DNA of 64,000 bases from an uncultured Saccharospirillaceae bacterium (GCA_913063165.1 CAJXZL010000005.1:1-64000); one strand, 5' to 3'; shown: positions 37,350 to 47,648, counted from the stretch's first letter. The notes: generated by a model from the sequence alone, not told the origin. Made by a program: numbers and translations.

Positions 37350-38041
37350 GCTTTTTTTCCTTTTGAAACACCTAGTTCGATCAATGCTGCCTTGGCAGCC
37401 TGCTGTTCAGCAGCCCGACGACTACCACCCTCACCAATAAAAACGGTAGGTTGGCTATCTAATTGGCAGTGCACCAGAAAGTGCTGATCATGGGGGTCAC
37501 CAGACACGGCAGCCACGGTATATTGCGGCAGGGCCAGTTTCCGAGACTGAAGATATTCTTGTAAACGGGTCTTCGGATCTTTTGATACCTGATCCAAAGT
37601 AAGACGAGATAATCGGTCTTGGTACCATGCCAAAATGCGCTCTTTAGCAGTGTCCATGCCCTTGTCTAAATAGATGCCGCCAATGATGGCTTCCACGGTA
37701 TCTGCCAATATGGACTCACGGCGAAATCCACCACTTTTCAATTCTCCTGAGCCTAGGTTGAGGTGCTGCCCCAAATCCCATGCCAAGGCAATTTCAGCCA
37801 ATGTATCGCCCTTAACTAGCGTAGCGCGTAAGCGGCTCAGTTGGCCTTCTCGGGCTTTACTAAACTGATTAAACAAGGCTTCAGCGATTACAAAGTTAAG
37901 AATAGAATCGCCCAGAAATTCTAACCGTTCGTTGTTGTGGCTACCTGAAACGCTTCTATGGGTTAGGGCAAGCGCTAACAACTCATGGTCGCCGAAGGTA
38001 TAGCCAATGGTGCGATGCAGGCGTTGCGTCAAATTGTCCAC
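37346..38041 (-). CDS. rnc: Ribonuclease III
   Basis: RNase III cuts double-stranded RNA in rRNA maturation and gene control. The 231-residue form has the catalytic signature [10 protein letters not shown] (37-46), a second acidic site in [17 protein letters not shown], and a dsRNA-binding domain from about 155. The GTG at 38041, one base after the DUF4845 stop, gives the normal N terminus; an in-frame ATG at 38092 would overlap that gene by 50 bases and add unlike sequence. Confidence 0.95.
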   Translation of the reverse strand: MDNLTQRLHRTIGYTFGDHELLALALTHRSVSGSHNNERLEFLGDSILNFVIAEALFNQFSKAREGQLSRLRATLVKGDTLAEIALAWDLGQHLNLGSGELKSGGFRRESILADTVEAIIGGIYLDKGMDTAKERILAWYQDRLSRLTLDQVSKDPKTRLQEYLQSRKLALPQYTVAAVSGDPHDQHFLVHCQLDSQPTVFIGEGGSRRAAEQQAAKAALIELGVSKGKKA

Positions 38042-38042
38042 G

Positions 38043-38426
38043 TTATGGCTGCAAAGTGTATTCTTCGTGAAAAGACACCACCACGTCGACATTGGCCATA
38101 ATATGCACCTGCTTGGTGTAATCTAGAATCAATTTCTTCGGACTCACCGTTTGATCTATTTTGAAATCGTTTTTGACGTCAAATTTGACGTTGTTAATCA
38201 TCAAGTTTTTGCGCATACGGTCGAGAATATCGTTCTCGTTGAGGCTACTTGACCGGGTATCGGCAGCGATTTCATCGACCACATTTTTAACATACCAATG
38301 ATCTGTATATAGAGGCGACATTCGAACAATCAGCAGTCCAAAAAAACTCGCCAATAGGATGACAATAATGACTGCGAAAACTGAAAATCCCTGCTGCGCT
38401 GACCGACGGTCCGATTGAAGATACAT
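38043..38426 (-). CDS. DUF4845 membrane-anchored protein
   Basis: The 127-residue protein starts with a single membrane helix ([22 protein letters not shown]), preceded by QQGFS as in pilin-like leaders, and has a small periplasmic domain with repeated acidic residues. It belongs to DUF4845, always found between lepB and rnc in pseudomonads and relatives. The ATG overlaps the lepB stop by one base. Function is unknown. Confidence 0.9.
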   Translation of the reverse strand: MYLQSDRRSAQQGFSVFAVIIVILLASFFGLLIVRMSPLYTDHWYVKNVVDEIAADTRSSSLNENDILDRMRKNLMINNVKFDVKNDFKIDQTVSPKKLILDYTKQVHIMANVDVVVSFHEEYTLQP

Positions 38427-39484
38427 TAATTTACAACTCCATTTCGAGTGATAGATGGAAGAGAACTTAGCTTAGGCCAATGTAGCCATATTGCAAAAGC
38501 TTTACCTAATACAGCCTGTTCGTCAACAAATCTCCAATATCGGGAGTCATAACTGTTGTCTCTATTGTCGCCCATGACAAAATATTTGCCTGGTGGCACC
38601 ACGACACCTGTTTCTGGAATCCATTCTTCTGACAGTCGGGTATTGCGATAGGCCTTATAAATTTGATGCGAGCCCTCACCTAACTGCTCCTCAAACAACC
38701 GGACAGGTTCCCCGTCTAAGGATTCGTCTGCCAGATAACGGGTGCTGACTTCTACGTCGTTAATCCACAAACGTTTTCTGCGGTAATCAAACCGAATATG
38801 GTCACCTGGTAGGCCCACTACCCTTTTAATAAAAGTCTTTTTCGGCTCATGCGGCGGTTTAAATACGATCAGATCACCGGTTTCAGGGTGGCCCATTTCA
38901 TACAGCATGGTGCCAGTCACTGGCATTTTTAAACCGTAAGCAAATTTGTTTACTACGATGAAATCACCAATTAATAAGGTTGGCTTCATTGATCCCGATG
39001 GAATCTGAAAGGGTTCTGCTATGAATGAACGCAGTACCAACACAAACAGCAACACTGGGAAAAATGATTTTGATGACTCAATGACGATCGGCTCTTGTGC
39101 TATGGCGTCTAGCGCTGGGTCGTCGCTACTAAATCGCTCAGCTGCCATCACCAATAATTTTCGACGCAATACACCAACAGATACGAGGTTAGCCATCACC
39201 ACGATACCCGTTGCCGCACTGGCAATAGAGAGCAGTATTGAAAAGTCCATGCTTTTACGAATCGAAAGATACAACAATGGCAACAGAGAATAGAGAAACA
39301 ACTTGCCTAGCCAATCAACCCATTTAGGTTCACTGATGGCCTGAACGACCGCGTCACTACCCGCGTCCGCACCGGTCAACGCAATGGCGGAAGAATAACG
39401 GCGCAGCCCCAAAGTAAAGGCTTCTAGCACCCACAAAATACCAGTGGTGGCACTTAGGATGGCTGCAAGGTTGAATAAGTCCAT
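38426..39484 (-). CDS. lepB: Signal peptidase I
   Basis: LepB cuts signal peptides at the periplasmic side. The 352-residue protein has N-terminal membrane helices, the catalytic Ser in IPSGSMKPTLL, the Lys in KKTFIKRVVGLPGD and the GDNRDNSYDSR block. It is 10 bases after lepA and is preceded by GGAG. It is a little longer than the E. coli protein, with extra residues in the cytoplasmic loop between the helices. Confidence 0.96.
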   Translation of the reverse strand: MDLFNLAAILSATTGILWVLEAFTLGLRRYSSAIALTGADAGSDAVVQAISEPKWVDWLGKLFLYSLLPLLYLSIRKSMDFSILLSIASAATGIVVMANLVSVGVLRRKLLVMAAERFSSDDPALDAIAQEPIVIESSKSFFPVLLFVLVLRSFIAEPFQIPSGSMKPTLLIGDFIVVNKFAYGLKMPVTGTMLYEMGHPETGDLIVFKPPHEPKKTFIKRVVGLPGDHIRFDYRRKRLWINDVEVSTRYLADESLDGEPVRLFEEQLGEGSHQIYKAYRNTRLSEEWIPETGVVVPPGKYFVMGDNRDNSYDSRYWRFVDEQAVLGKAFAIWLHWPKLSSLPSITRNGVVN

Positions 39485-39494
39485 GATTTCTCCG

Positions 39495-41294
39495 CTAGTC
39501 TACTTTCAATATCGCTAAAAATGCGTCCTGGGGTATTTCTACACGCCCAAATTGCTTCATACGCTTTTTACCGTCTTTCTGCTTTTGTAACAGTTTCTTC
39601 TTACGTGACACGTCGCCGCCATAACACTTAGCGGTCACATCTTTACGCATGGCTTTCACATTGGTACGCGCAATCACTTGGTTGCCAACCGCAGCCTGAA
39701 TAGCCACGTCGTACATTTGTCGCGGAATCAACTCTTTCATTTTCTGACACAGAGCCAAGCCTCGGCCACGTATCGCTTCTTTGTGCATGATAACGGCCAA
39801 GGCATCAACACTCTCACCGTTCACCAAAATATCCAAACGGGTCATGTCTGCAGCTTCAAATCGATCAAAACTAAAATCCAATGACGCGAAGCCTTTAGAG
39901 ACTGATTTTAAGCGATCGAAAAAGTCCATCACAACTTCAGCCATGGGAATGTCATAAGACACGGCTACCTGGCCACCTAAAAACTGCATGTCGTTTTGAA
40001 TGCCACGGCGCTCAGTACATAGCGTGATGACATTACCCAGATAGGCTTGAGGTACCAAAATATTGGCCTTAACGATGGGTTCCCTGATTTCTTCAATATT
40101 TTGCGGTGGTGGCAATTTAGAAGGGTTATCGACCATCACTTCTTTGCCATCGGTGCGCAACACCTGATAGACCACTGTCGGCGCTGTGGTGATCAAATCC
40201 AGGTTGTATTCTCGTTCGAGTCGCTCTTGAATGATTTCCATGTGCAACATGCCCAAGAAACCGCAACGAAAACCAAATCCCAACGCATCAGATGATTCAG
40301 GTTCAAAGAACAACGACGCGTCATTAAGACTTAATTTAGACAACGCGTCTCGGAAATCTTCATATTCGTCTGAACTGGTAGGGAACAAACCCGCATATAC
40401 CTGGGGTTTGATTTTTTGGAAACCAGCTAATTGTGCAACTTCTGGCGTCTTCTGGTGCGTGATCGTATCACCCACGGGTGCTCCGTGAATGTCTTTGATA
40501 GACGCACAGATAAAGCCCACTTCACCGGCTTTAAGGATTCCGGTTACGTTGCGCTTGGGAGTAAAAGTACCGAGCGAGTCGACAACATGGGCGCGACCGG
40601 TCGATTTGATAATGATTTTATCGCCCTTCTTTATCGTGCCTTCTTTTACACGAACCAGAGATACCACACCCAAATAGTTATCAAACCACGAGTCGATAAT
40701 CAGGCATTGTAAATGATTGTCTGGGTCACCTACCGGCGGTGGCACGCGTCTGACTAACTCTTCAAGCACTTCGATGATGTTTAATCCCGACTTTGCACTG
40801 CACTGCACGGCGTCGGTGGCATCAATACCAATAATTTCTTCAATTTCGTTGGCCACACGCTCAGGTTCAGCCTGAGGCAAATCCATTTTATTCAAAACCG
40901 GCACGACCTCTAGGCCTTGCTCTATGGCAGTGTAACAGTTTGCAACCGACTGGGCTTCGACGCCCTGAGCCGCATCAACAACCAACAACGCACCTTCACA
41001 AGCAGCCAACGACCGTGACACCTCATAGGTAAAGTCCACGTGCCCCGGCGTATCAATAAAATTCAATTGATAGGTATTACCATCCAAAGACAAGTAATTC
41101 AGGGTGACGCTCTGGGCCTTGATGGTAATGCCACGCTCACGCTCAATGTCCATACTGTCCAAAACCTGGGCAGCCATCTCGCGATCGGCTAAGCCACCGC
41201 ACACCTGAATGAACCGGTCAGCCAAGGTCGATTTACCATGGTCAATATGGGCAATGATTGAAAAATTTCGAATGTGTGACAGTTTACTACTCAC
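39495..41294 (-). CDS. lepA: Elongation factor 4 (LepA)
   Basis: LepA is a ribosomal GTPase related to EF-G that acts on stalled or initiating ribosomes. The 599 residues contain [10 protein letters not shown] (G1), DTPGHVDF (G3), NKMDLP (G4), and the unique C-terminal domain with [25 protein letters not shown]. The start is GTG. It is upstream of lepB, the usual pair. Confidence 0.98.
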   Translation of the reverse strand: MSSKLSHIRNFSIIAHIDHGKSTLADRFIQVCGGLADREMAAQVLDSMDIERERGITIKAQSVTLNYLSLDGNTYQLNFIDTPGHVDFTYEVSRSLAACEGALLVVDAAQGVEAQSVANCYTAIEQGLEVVPVLNKMDLPQAEPERVANEIEEIIGIDATDAVQCSAKSGLNIIEVLEELVRRVPPPVGDPDNHLQCLIIDSWFDNYLGVVSLVRVKEGTIKKGDKIIIKSTGRAHVVDSLGTFTPKRNVTGILKAGEVGFICASIKDIHGAPVGDTITHQKTPEVAQLAGFQKIKPQVYAGLFPTSSDEYEDFRDALSKLSLNDASLFFEPESSDALGFGFRCGFLGMLHMEIIQERLEREYNLDLITTAPTVVYQVLRTDGKEVMVDNPSKLPPPQNIEEIREPIVKANILVPQAYLGNVITLCTERRGIQNDMQFLGGQVAVSYDIPMAEVVMDFFDRLKSVSKGFASLDFSFDRFEAADMTRLDILVNGESVDALAVIMHKEAIRGRGLALCQKMKELIPRQMYDVAIQAAVGNQVIARTNVKAMRKDVTAKCYGGDVSRKKKLLQKQKDGKKRMKQFGRVEIPQDAFLAILKVD

Positions 41295-41409
41295 TAAGGC
41301 TACTTCGCTTGATCAGAGTTGATTGGACCGATGTATCAGATACATCGGAAAATGGGTCGCGATTTTATAGAAAAACTGAACAACACGCTACTGCTCAACT
41401 CTTAAAGGT

Positions 41410-41443
41410 CGGGCGAAAGCGTAACTATTAATGCTTTCGCCCG
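41410..41443. terminator. Strong hairpin between mucD and lepA
   Basis: CGGGCGAAAGC and GCTTTCGCCCG form a perfect 11-base stem around a 12-base loop, directly after the protease stop codon. There is no clean T run on either side, so it may be a weak terminator or an mRNA 3'-end stabiliser. Confidence 0.6.
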
Positions 41444-41449
41444 CTTTGA

Positions 41450-42841
41450 TTATCGAATTCGGACGGCGATGAACAACGGCGAACCATTACGGAGCAATCT
41501 TACCGCCACCACATGCCCGGGTTTTAATTGGGTCTGTAATGACTGAAATTGCGCGTCAGAGGTAATGCCGCGATTGCCCATCATGGTGATAACGTCACCC
41601 GCTGCCAATCCTGCATCCTGACCCGAGCCTGGGTAAACCTGAGTAACCATAACACCTGACTCACCCACCATCGACTGCTCTTCAATTGACAGGTCTTGTG
41701 TGCGAATGTTGAGTGCATTATTTGGCGCTCTATCAGGCTCAGCTGCACCGGTTCTGGCGGCCGCCAAATCCTCTGGTAGCTCTTCAATGGTTACGGTGAT
41801 GATTTGCCTTTTGCCATCACGCAATACCAAAACATCTGCTTTTTCGCCAGGCAGTACGGTGCCTACGATTGGAGGCAATTCACTCGAATTGGCAATATCG
41901 ATTCCGTTGAACCGCAGTATCACGTCACCATTTTTCAAGCCAGATTTCTCTGCTGGGGATTCAGGCAATACCTGAGAAATCAATGCGCCTTGGGCACGAG
42001 GCAATCCATAGGACTCGGCCAAATCTTTATCGAGTTGCTGAATCAAAACACCCAACCAGCCACGGGATACACTACCCTTGTCACGAATCTGTAAATACAC
42101 GTTTTTAGCCAAGTTAGCTGGAATCGCAAACGACACGCCCATATAGCCGCCAGACCGCGTATATATTTGTGAGTTAATACCCACTACTTCGCCATCCAAG
42201 TTATACAGAGGGCCGCCCGAGTTGCCTGGATTGATGGCGACGTCAGTTTGGATAAACGGTACATAATTTTCACCGATGTTCCGGCCCATGGCGCTCACGA
42301 TACCGGCAGTAACCGAGTAATCAAGATTAAAAGGAGACCCAATAGCTAGTACCCACTCACCTACTTTTAAGCGGTCTGAATTACCGAAGGTCACCGCGTT
42401 AAAATCAGCTCCGTCAACTTTCAGAAGTGCTAAGTCAGTTCGTGGATCGGTTCCAATAACCTTTGCGTCATATTCACTCCGATCGGTCAGTGTGACGGTC
42501 ACTTCATCAGCGCCTTCGACCACGTGGTTATTGGTAAGAATGTAGCCATCACTGCTTACAAAAAAACCAGACCCACTGGTTTCTTGCGGACGAATGTCTT
42601 GCTGAGGAAAAGGGATATCACCAAAGAAACGTTTAAAGATTTCAGGAATCTCTTGATCTGGACTCATACCGCCATGCTCAGCGGGCTTGGCATTGGTCAC
42701 TGTCCAAATTTTAACCACCGATGTGGCATTATCCGCCGCAAGCTCTGTAAAGTCCGGCAGTGTTACGCTGGCAGCCTGTACCTGAGGCACCCAGATAAGC
42801 AACGCCATAAAGGCCCATGAAATTGATCGCATAGCTGACAT
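41450..42841 (-). CDS. mucD: Periplasmic serine protease of the DegP/MucD type
   Basis: The 463 residues comprise a signal peptide (cleavage near VQA), a trypsin-like domain with His in TNNHVVEGAD, Asp in RTDLALLKV and Ser in GNSGGPL, and two PDZ domains from about 270 and 375. It is a DegP/DegQ/MucD-type protease and chaperone for misfolded envelope proteins. The ATG at 42841 follows AGAGG; 42883 is an in-frame alternative that would hide the signal peptide. It follows rseC, as mucD follows mucC in pseudomonads. Confidence 0.93.
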   Translation of the reverse strand: MSAMRSISWAFMALLIWVPQVQAASVTLPDFTELAADNATSVVKIWTVTNAKPAEHGGMSPDQEIPEIFKRFFGDIPFPQQDIRPQETSGSGFFVSSDGYILTNNHVVEGADEVTVTLTDRSEYDAKVIGTDPRTDLALLKVDGADFNAVTFGNSDRLKVGEWVLAIGSPFNLDYSVTAGIVSAMGRNIGENYVPFIQTDVAINPGNSGGPLYNLDGEVVGINSQIYTRSGGYMGVSFAIPANLAKNVYLQIRDKGSVSRGWLGVLIQQLDKDLAESYGLPRAQGALISQVLPESPAEKSGLKNGDVILRFNGIDIANSSELPPIVGTVLPGEKADVLVLRDGKRQIITVTIEELPEDLAAARTGAAEPDRAPNNALNIRTQDLSIEEQSMVGESGVMVTQVYPGSGQDAGLAAGDVITMMGNRGITSDAQFQSLQTQLKPGHVVAVRLLRNGSPLFIAVRIR

Positions 42842-42964
42842 ACTGAAAACCTCTACAAAAATGACGATTAAGAACAATAACATGCTACCTATTGGCCGAA
42901 AAAACCAGTAGGCGGCGGTGGTTTTTACCTGACGTTTACAGTGGTTATACCGAAAGTAGACGGG

Positions 42965-43417
42965 CTATAAAGGGCCAAGGTGTGGCTGATAACGGGTGTC
43001 GCAATCCCACCTCGATATCCATTTTTTGACGCCAGCAAATGACAGTCCCAAACCCAAAATGCCCGATAGCGTAACAATACCGTCGGACGTTCCCAACACC
43101 ACTGCAATGGATGAGGCGATGAACATGCCGAATAAGGGTGCGGCATATACCAGTAAGGCGGTTTTTAAAACCACGCCTTCTTCTATCAATACCTGCACCT
43201 GACTCCCTACATCTGCCGATGTCGTGGCACCGTGGTCTGATAGCGCTACCCGCAGAACATTCTTTTTATATTGTCGCCCTTCATCCATCAATTGCCCCAA
43301 TACCGCCTGACCACAACCAGATCGTGCAGAGCAGCTTTGGCAAGACGACGCACGCACGGTTTCGACCCATAAGTAATCGGCATCTTTTGCGATGATGGTG
43401 CCTGTTTCAGCGATCAT
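42965..43417 (-). CDS. rseC: SoxR-reducing system protein RseC/MucC
   Basis: The 150-residue membrane protein has N-terminal Cys residues in SCQSCSARSGCG (26, 29, 35), then two membrane helices. RseC-family proteins are encoded with sigma-E genes in most relatives and take part in SoxR reduction. Here it is the first gene before mucD, but no rpoE, rseA or rseB precedes it. About 120 bases separate it from mucD. Confidence 0.92.
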   Translation of the reverse strand: MIAETGTIIAKDADYLWVETVRASSCQSCSARSGCGQAVLGQLMDEGRQYKKNVLRVALSDHGATTSADVGSQVQVLIEEGVVLKTALLVYAAPLFGMFIASSIAVVLGTSDGIVTLSGILGLGLSFAGVKKWISRWDCDTRYQPHLGPL

Positions 43418-43551
43418 GATTGTCCTTAGATTCCAAAGTGGCAGGCCGTCATTGTAACAGAATCTGCTGTAAGGGCATCAACCTCACCCATATCTGGCCT
43501 GTCCCGCTGCACCGCACATAAACTGGGTATGAAGCAATGACACTGAATGGT

Positions 43552-43725
43552 TCAGTCCACATGAAAATGGGCAACAGATGAAACTGAACACGGAAAATAA
43601 ACCGAGCACACCCCAGACTCATGGGCGAAGCAGCTCATTGAGATTGGCGCAAACACTACTGACATGGCAAGAACCCGTTTCGCGCCTTTGACCAACAGCA
43701 AAAATTCAATTGATTTTTTAGGCAT
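43552..43725 (-). CDS. Small putative secreted or membrane protein, unidentified
   Basis: A 57-codon frame starts at an ATG with GGGAGCAGGA just upstream. The N-terminal half is a signal-peptide-like stretch (basic MPKKS, then hydrophobic residues, more basic residues and AMSVVFAPISMSCFA). The rest is short and Cys-containing. It resembles no family I know. It occupies the interval where rpoE-rseA-rseB would be expected between nadB and rseC. It may be a real small gene, a remnant or chance. Confidence 0.35.
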   Translation of the reverse strand: MPKKSIEFLLLVKGAKRVLAMSVVFAPISMSCFAHESGVCSVYFPCSVSSVAHFHVD

Positions 43726-43797
43726 TCCTGCTCCCTGACTGGATATTTACAACACACCAATTATACTCGCCTGCACATTTTTCACGGATAAGTATCC

Positions 43798-45411
43798 ATG
43801 CCTAATATGACCTTTGACGCCATTATTCTTGGAAGCGGTGCTGCTGGCTTGACTGCAGCCTTGCTGATGCCAGCTGAATGGCGTATTGCGTTAATTAGTA
43901 AAACCGAACTTATCAGTGGCGCGACCCAGTGGGCGCAAGGTGGCATTGCCGCGGTATTAGACCAATCAGATTCTGTAGAATCGCACATCTCAGATACTCT
44001 GGTCTCAGGTGTTGGCCTCTGTAACCTAGCAGCAGTAACCCAAACCGTTTCTCAGTCGGCTGTTGCCATCGACTGGCTTATTGATCAGGGCGTTCCGTTC
44101 ACCGTTAATCCTGTATATGCAGAACCTGGCGCAGAGTATCCATTCCATTTGACCCGCGAGGGTGGCCACAGCCACCGGCGTATCATCCATGCCGCAGACG
44201 CGACTGGACGGGCGATATCTCAAACACTGACCGATAATGTCCGAAAACGCAGCAACGTGACGATATTTGAAAACTTTACCGGCATCGACATCGTGACCTT
44301 TGAAAAACTGGGGCTGACGGGGTCTGGAATGGCAGGGCTATATGCGCTAGACCGGGACAAAAAATCAGTCGTGGCATTTAGATCACAACGGTTGCTACTC
44401 GCTACGGGGGGCGCATCTAAAGCCTATTTGTATACATCCAACACCGATGGGACATCAGGTGATGGAATCGCAATGGCATGGCGCGCTGGCTGTCAGGTGG
44501 CTAACATGGAATTCAATCAGTTCCACCCAACCTGCCTGTATCACCCGCATGCCAAATCGTTTCTTATTTCCGAAGCGGTGCGCGGTGAAGGTGGCAGGCT
44601 GACCCTGCCCAATGGTGAAGCATTCATGCACAAATTCGACGAGCGCTTAGAATTGGCGCCACGAGACATTGTCGCCAGAGCCATAGACCACGAGATGAAG
44701 CGATTGGGGATTGACCATGTTAATTTGGATATCAGCCACCAAACACCAGAATTTATCAAGCACCACTTCCCGACCATTTATAACCGCTGCCTGAGTTTTG
44801 GGATCGACATTACCAGCCAACCCATTCCCGTCGTACCTGCTGCCCACTATACCTGTGGTGGGATTCAGACCGACCTTGATGCGGTGACAAACGTCAAGGG
44901 CATCTATGCGGCAGGTGAGTGCGCCCACACGGGGCTGCATGGCTCCAATCGCCTCGCATCGAATTCATTGCTCGAATGCTTGGTGTTTGCACGTACTGGC
45001 GTGGCGCATATGCTCACTATGGCAACGCGATCGGGAGACTACAAAATCCCAGAATGGGACAATACCCGCGTGACAGATTCCAATGAAGACGTGGCCATCT
45101 CCCATAACTGGGATGAGGTGCGTCGCTGCATGTGGGATTACGTCGGGATTGTTAGATCGGATAAACGGCTACATAGAGCACTTAAGCGTGTGCATGTCAT
45201 ACAGGGTGAAATTAACGAGCACTACCGCACCTATCACGTGAGCAACAATCAGTTAGAGTTACGTAATTTGACGATGGTCGCCGAGTTGATGATACGGTCA
45301 GCTTTGTTGAGAAAGGAAAGTCGTGGGCTACATTTCACCCAAGACTATCCAAACGTGCTTCCCGAAGCGCTTGATACGCTATTAACGCCTTCGATGCTAG
45401 ATGCCACCTAG
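43798..45411 (+). CDS. nadB: L-aspartate oxidase
   Basis: NadB oxidises aspartate to iminoaspartate, which NadA uses. The 537 residues have the FAD motif LGSGAAGLTAAL, ATGGASKAYLYTSN and the substrate block EFNQFHPTC, HGSNRLASNSLLE. It is the first gene on the plus strand after the rseC-mucD cluster, an arrangement (nadB divergent from the sigma-E operon) widely shared in Gammaproteobacteria. Confidence 0.98.
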   Translation: MPNMTFDAIILGSGAAGLTAALLMPAEWRIALISKTELISGATQWAQGGIAAVLDQSDSVESHISDTLVSGVGLCNLAAVTQTVSQSAVAIDWLIDQGVPFTVNPVYAEPGAEYPFHLTREGGHSHRRIIHAADATGRAISQTLTDNVRKRSNVTIFENFTGIDIVTFEKLGLTGSGMAGLYALDRDKKSVVAFRSQRLLLATGGASKAYLYTSNTDGTSGDGIAMAWRAGCQVANMEFNQFHPTCLYHPHAKSFLISEAVRGEGGRLTLPNGEAFMHKFDERLELAPRDIVARAIDHEMKRLGIDHVNLDISHQTPEFIKHHFPTIYNRCLSFGIDITSQPIPVVPAAHYTCGGIQTDLDAVTNVKGIYAAGECAHTGLHGSNRLASNSLLECLVFARTGVAHMLTMATRSGDYKIPEWDNTRVTDSNEDVAISHNWDEVRRCMWDYVGIVRSDKRLHRALKRVHVIQGEINEHYRTYHVSNNQLELRNLTMVAELMIRSALLRKESRGLHFTQDYPNVLPEALDTLLTPSMLDAT

Positions 45412-45462
45412 ACAGACTGTAGAATCGCGTGGAAAGTGGGCCCACTATCAATAGGGCAACCC

Positions 45463-45888
45463 TTACACAGCGGTGTTAAGCCAGGCCCTCAATGCACGCA
45501 AGGCTTCTGGGTCTGCGGAATCTGAAAACAATACCAATGATTTCTTCTGCCCCCTGTCATCGGCCAGCTTCAATACGGTCAACCAATGACTATTCCATTG
45601 TATTGCTGCCAAGTGACCCGGCCACCTTGTACCATCTTTTTGAATAAGGGTGAAAGCATCGCCAGCATATTCAAAGCCCATAATTGACGACTTGGCCGCC
45701 ATAGACACGGAACGAAAGAATACCCAGTTGAATCCCACACCGATGGGAAACAACAACATCAAAAACAGGGTATGAATGTCTGCCAATGTACTCACCGCAA
45801 TCATCAACACCAACAGCAGGCCATAGAGCCAAAATTTTAAGCGACTCGAACGCATTAGCGTGACAGCGACGGCATTATCGACTTTCAA
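45463..45888 (-). CDS. ygfX: YgfX-like membrane protein (CptA family)
   Basis: The 141-residue protein has two adjacent membrane helices (LYGLLLVLMIAVSTLA and LFLMLLFPIGVGFNWVF), then a soluble domain with DGTRWPGHL and a final DPEALRALRAWLN, as in YgfX. In E. coli it is proposed to be a toxin paired with SdhE. It overlaps sdhE by 14 bases. The start is TTG; ATG at 45855 is an alternative. The divergent function in this organism is not shown. Confidence 0.72.
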   Translation of the reverse strand: MKVDNAVAVTLMRSSRLKFWLYGLLLVLMIAVSTLADIHTLFLMLLFPIGVGFNWVFFRSVSMAAKSSIMGFEYAGDAFTLIQKDGTRWPGHLAAIQWNSHWLTVLKLADDRGQKKSLVLFSDSADPEALRALRAWLNTAV

Positions 45889-46135
45889 GAATTAGCCCTA
45901 CGATAGCGGCAATCTCAGCATCTTCTGGGATAGATGAGCGCATAAACCATGAAAACATATCTTGGTCTTCACAGGCTAATAACTGTTCATAACGCATCTG
46001 ATCGGCTTCACTGATTGTAGGGAAATGGTCACGTACAAAGGGAACTAAAATAAGATCGAGTTCCAACATTCCTCGACGACTGTGCCAAAAAATGCGGTTT
46101 AATTTTTCTTGACTGACCATTTTATTTTTCACCAT
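45875..46135 (-). CDS. sdhE: FAD assembly factor SdhE
   Basis: SdhE promotes flavin attachment to succinate dehydrogenase. The product of about 86 residues has the signature WHSRRGMLELDLIL (RGxxE) and the helical bundle LLACEDQDMFSWFM. The start is either ATG 46135 or ATG 46120; the frame to 46171 is too long. It forms the usual sdhE-ygfX pair, divergent from ygfZ. Confidence 0.93.
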   Translation of the reverse strand: MVKNKMVSQEKLNRIFWHSRRGMLELDLILVPFVRDHFPTISEADQMRYEQLLACEDQDMFSWFMRSSIPEDAEIAAIVGLILESR

Positions 46136-46230
46136 CGCCCATATCATGTTAAAAGAAGTTGCATAAAGCACACTTAATTCATTTCTGCGCTTAACTCATT
46201 CGTGTCGCTATTATAACTAAGGAATTACTA

Positions 46231-47127
46231 ATGTCCGACTCTTTCAGTGGTTTAGTTTCACCTTTGGCACAATTTGGGCTGATATATGTCAGCGGCACCG
46301 ACACTCTCACGTTTTTACAAGGCCAAACAACAATAGACGTCAACCAACTGGCTACCGATAAATGCTTGCTAGGTGCTTTTTGCAACCCAAAGGGACGGGT
46401 AGTGGCGAGCTTCATGGCAACGTCATGGGCAGACGGTGTCATGCTGGTGTTGCCCGCTGACAATGTATCGGGCACCCTAGCCCATCTCAAAAAGTATGCC
46501 GCTTTCTTCAAGACGCAACTGGTAGATGCTAGCAAACGATGGCACCTATTAGGCACCGACTCCCCAGTGCCAACCAGTGAAGCCATCAGTGCGTCGCCCC
46601 AGTGGGATGACAACCGACACATCACCTTTCTGAATCCATTGGCAGACGACTACGAAACTGCGTTGGAAGCCTGCTTGGCCAACAAACAGGCGGTTGATGA
46701 ACACCAATGGATGGCTTTAGATATTCAAATGGGTATCGCTTGGATTGACCAGCAAGCGGCAGGTGAACACACACCACACCACCTCAATTTGCAATGGAAC
46801 AACGGCATTAACTTCAAGAAAGGCTGCTATACCGGACAAGAAGTCGTGTCACGCATGCAATTCAAAGCCAAGTTAAAATCCATAGCCTATGCATTACAGT
46901 GCGGACAGCCCATGAAGCCAGCACAAGCCATTTATAACCGTGAAGGAAAAGCAGTAGGCACCGTCATCAATGCTGCTAATGAATGGGCGCTAGGAGTAGT
47001 TCACATTAAAGAATTACCAGGAGGCCTGTTTGCGGATGCCGAGGCGCACTTGCCTGTAACACCCGTTTCGTTACCTTATCAGGACGCCATAAAGGCCACT
47101 TTAGAAAAGCAGGCGTCAGACAACTAG
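46231..47127 (+). CDS. ygfZ: Folate-binding Fe-S cluster repair protein YgfZ
   Basis: YgfZ is a tetrahydrofolate-binding protein that helps certain Fe-S enzymes stay active, including MiaB. The 298 residues show the family signature NFKKGCYTGQEVVSRMQF with its key Cys and an N-terminal FLQGQTTIDVNQL. It is divergent from sdhE, the common arrangement, and overlaps the end of the convergent ykgJ-like gene by four bases. Confidence 0.95.
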   Translation: MSDSFSGLVSPLAQFGLIYVSGTDTLTFLQGQTTIDVNQLATDKCLLGAFCNPKGRVVASFMATSWADGVMLVLPADNVSGTLAHLKKYAAFFKTQLVDASKRWHLLGTDSPVPTSEAISASPQWDDNRHITFLNPLADDYETALEACLANKQAVDEHQWMALDIQMGIAWIDQQAAGEHTPHHLNLQWNNGINFKKGCYTGQEVVSRMQFKAKLKSIAYALQCGQPMKPAQAIYNREGKAVGTVINAANEWALGVVHIKELPGGLFADAEAHLPVTPVSLPYQDAIKATLEKQASDN

Positions 47128-47399
47128 GTTTGATGTTCTAGGGCTGTCAGGATGGCCATTGCTTCATCGCGGTGGCTTCCACAATAGGCTAGCTCAGCTT
47201 TAAATTGATCACAAAAGGCGGGGCGTTCAGTGCTTCCCCACAAGCGACATAAAAACTTGTCGTCGAGGTGAAGGCATTTCTGTCCTGCTGCTTTTCCTTG
47301 TGGCATCCCCGGCATTGGGGTGGTAATTGATGGCGCAATACAACAGGCACCACAGTCGCTTCGGCACACCATGGAATCGACAGTATGAATCAGTGCCAT
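47124..47399 (-). CDS. YkgJ-family cysteine cluster protein
   Basis: The 91-residue protein has the pattern CRSDCGACC near the N terminus, KCLHLDDKFLCRLWGSTERPAFC in the middle and YCGSHRDEAM at the end. This matches the YkgJ (UPF0153) family of predicted zinc- or iron-chelating proteins. It is convergent with ygfZ. Start ATG 47399 is used; a second ATG nine codons later is possible. Confidence 0.88.
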   Translation of the reverse strand: MALIHTVDSMVCRSDCGACCIAPSITTPMPGMPQGKAAGQKCLHLDDKFLCRLWGSTERPAFCDQFKAELAYCGSHRDEAMAILTALEHQT

Positions 47400-47648
47400 T
47401 AGCAGCTCCTACAAGATTGAAGACTTTAAAAATTAATGTCATGAAGCAAACAGTGTGCTCTGTGCCTACTGATTGAGCAAGCAGTCGATGATACTGGGCT
47501 GCAATTTGAAGCACCCAGTAGATGACCATTGACTGCCTAAAATACCGCCTTGGCATGGTTCTATTTTTTTGCACAGTGCTTGAGCCTCGCCCGCCAGACA
47601 GGCAAAATAGCAGCCCGCATTGACTGCCACCCACATCAGGAACCTGAC

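Noticed and set aside
45437-45448. AGTGGGCCCACT palindrome after nadB
   Set aside because: A 12-base perfect palindrome without a loop or T run; probably chance, not a terminator.
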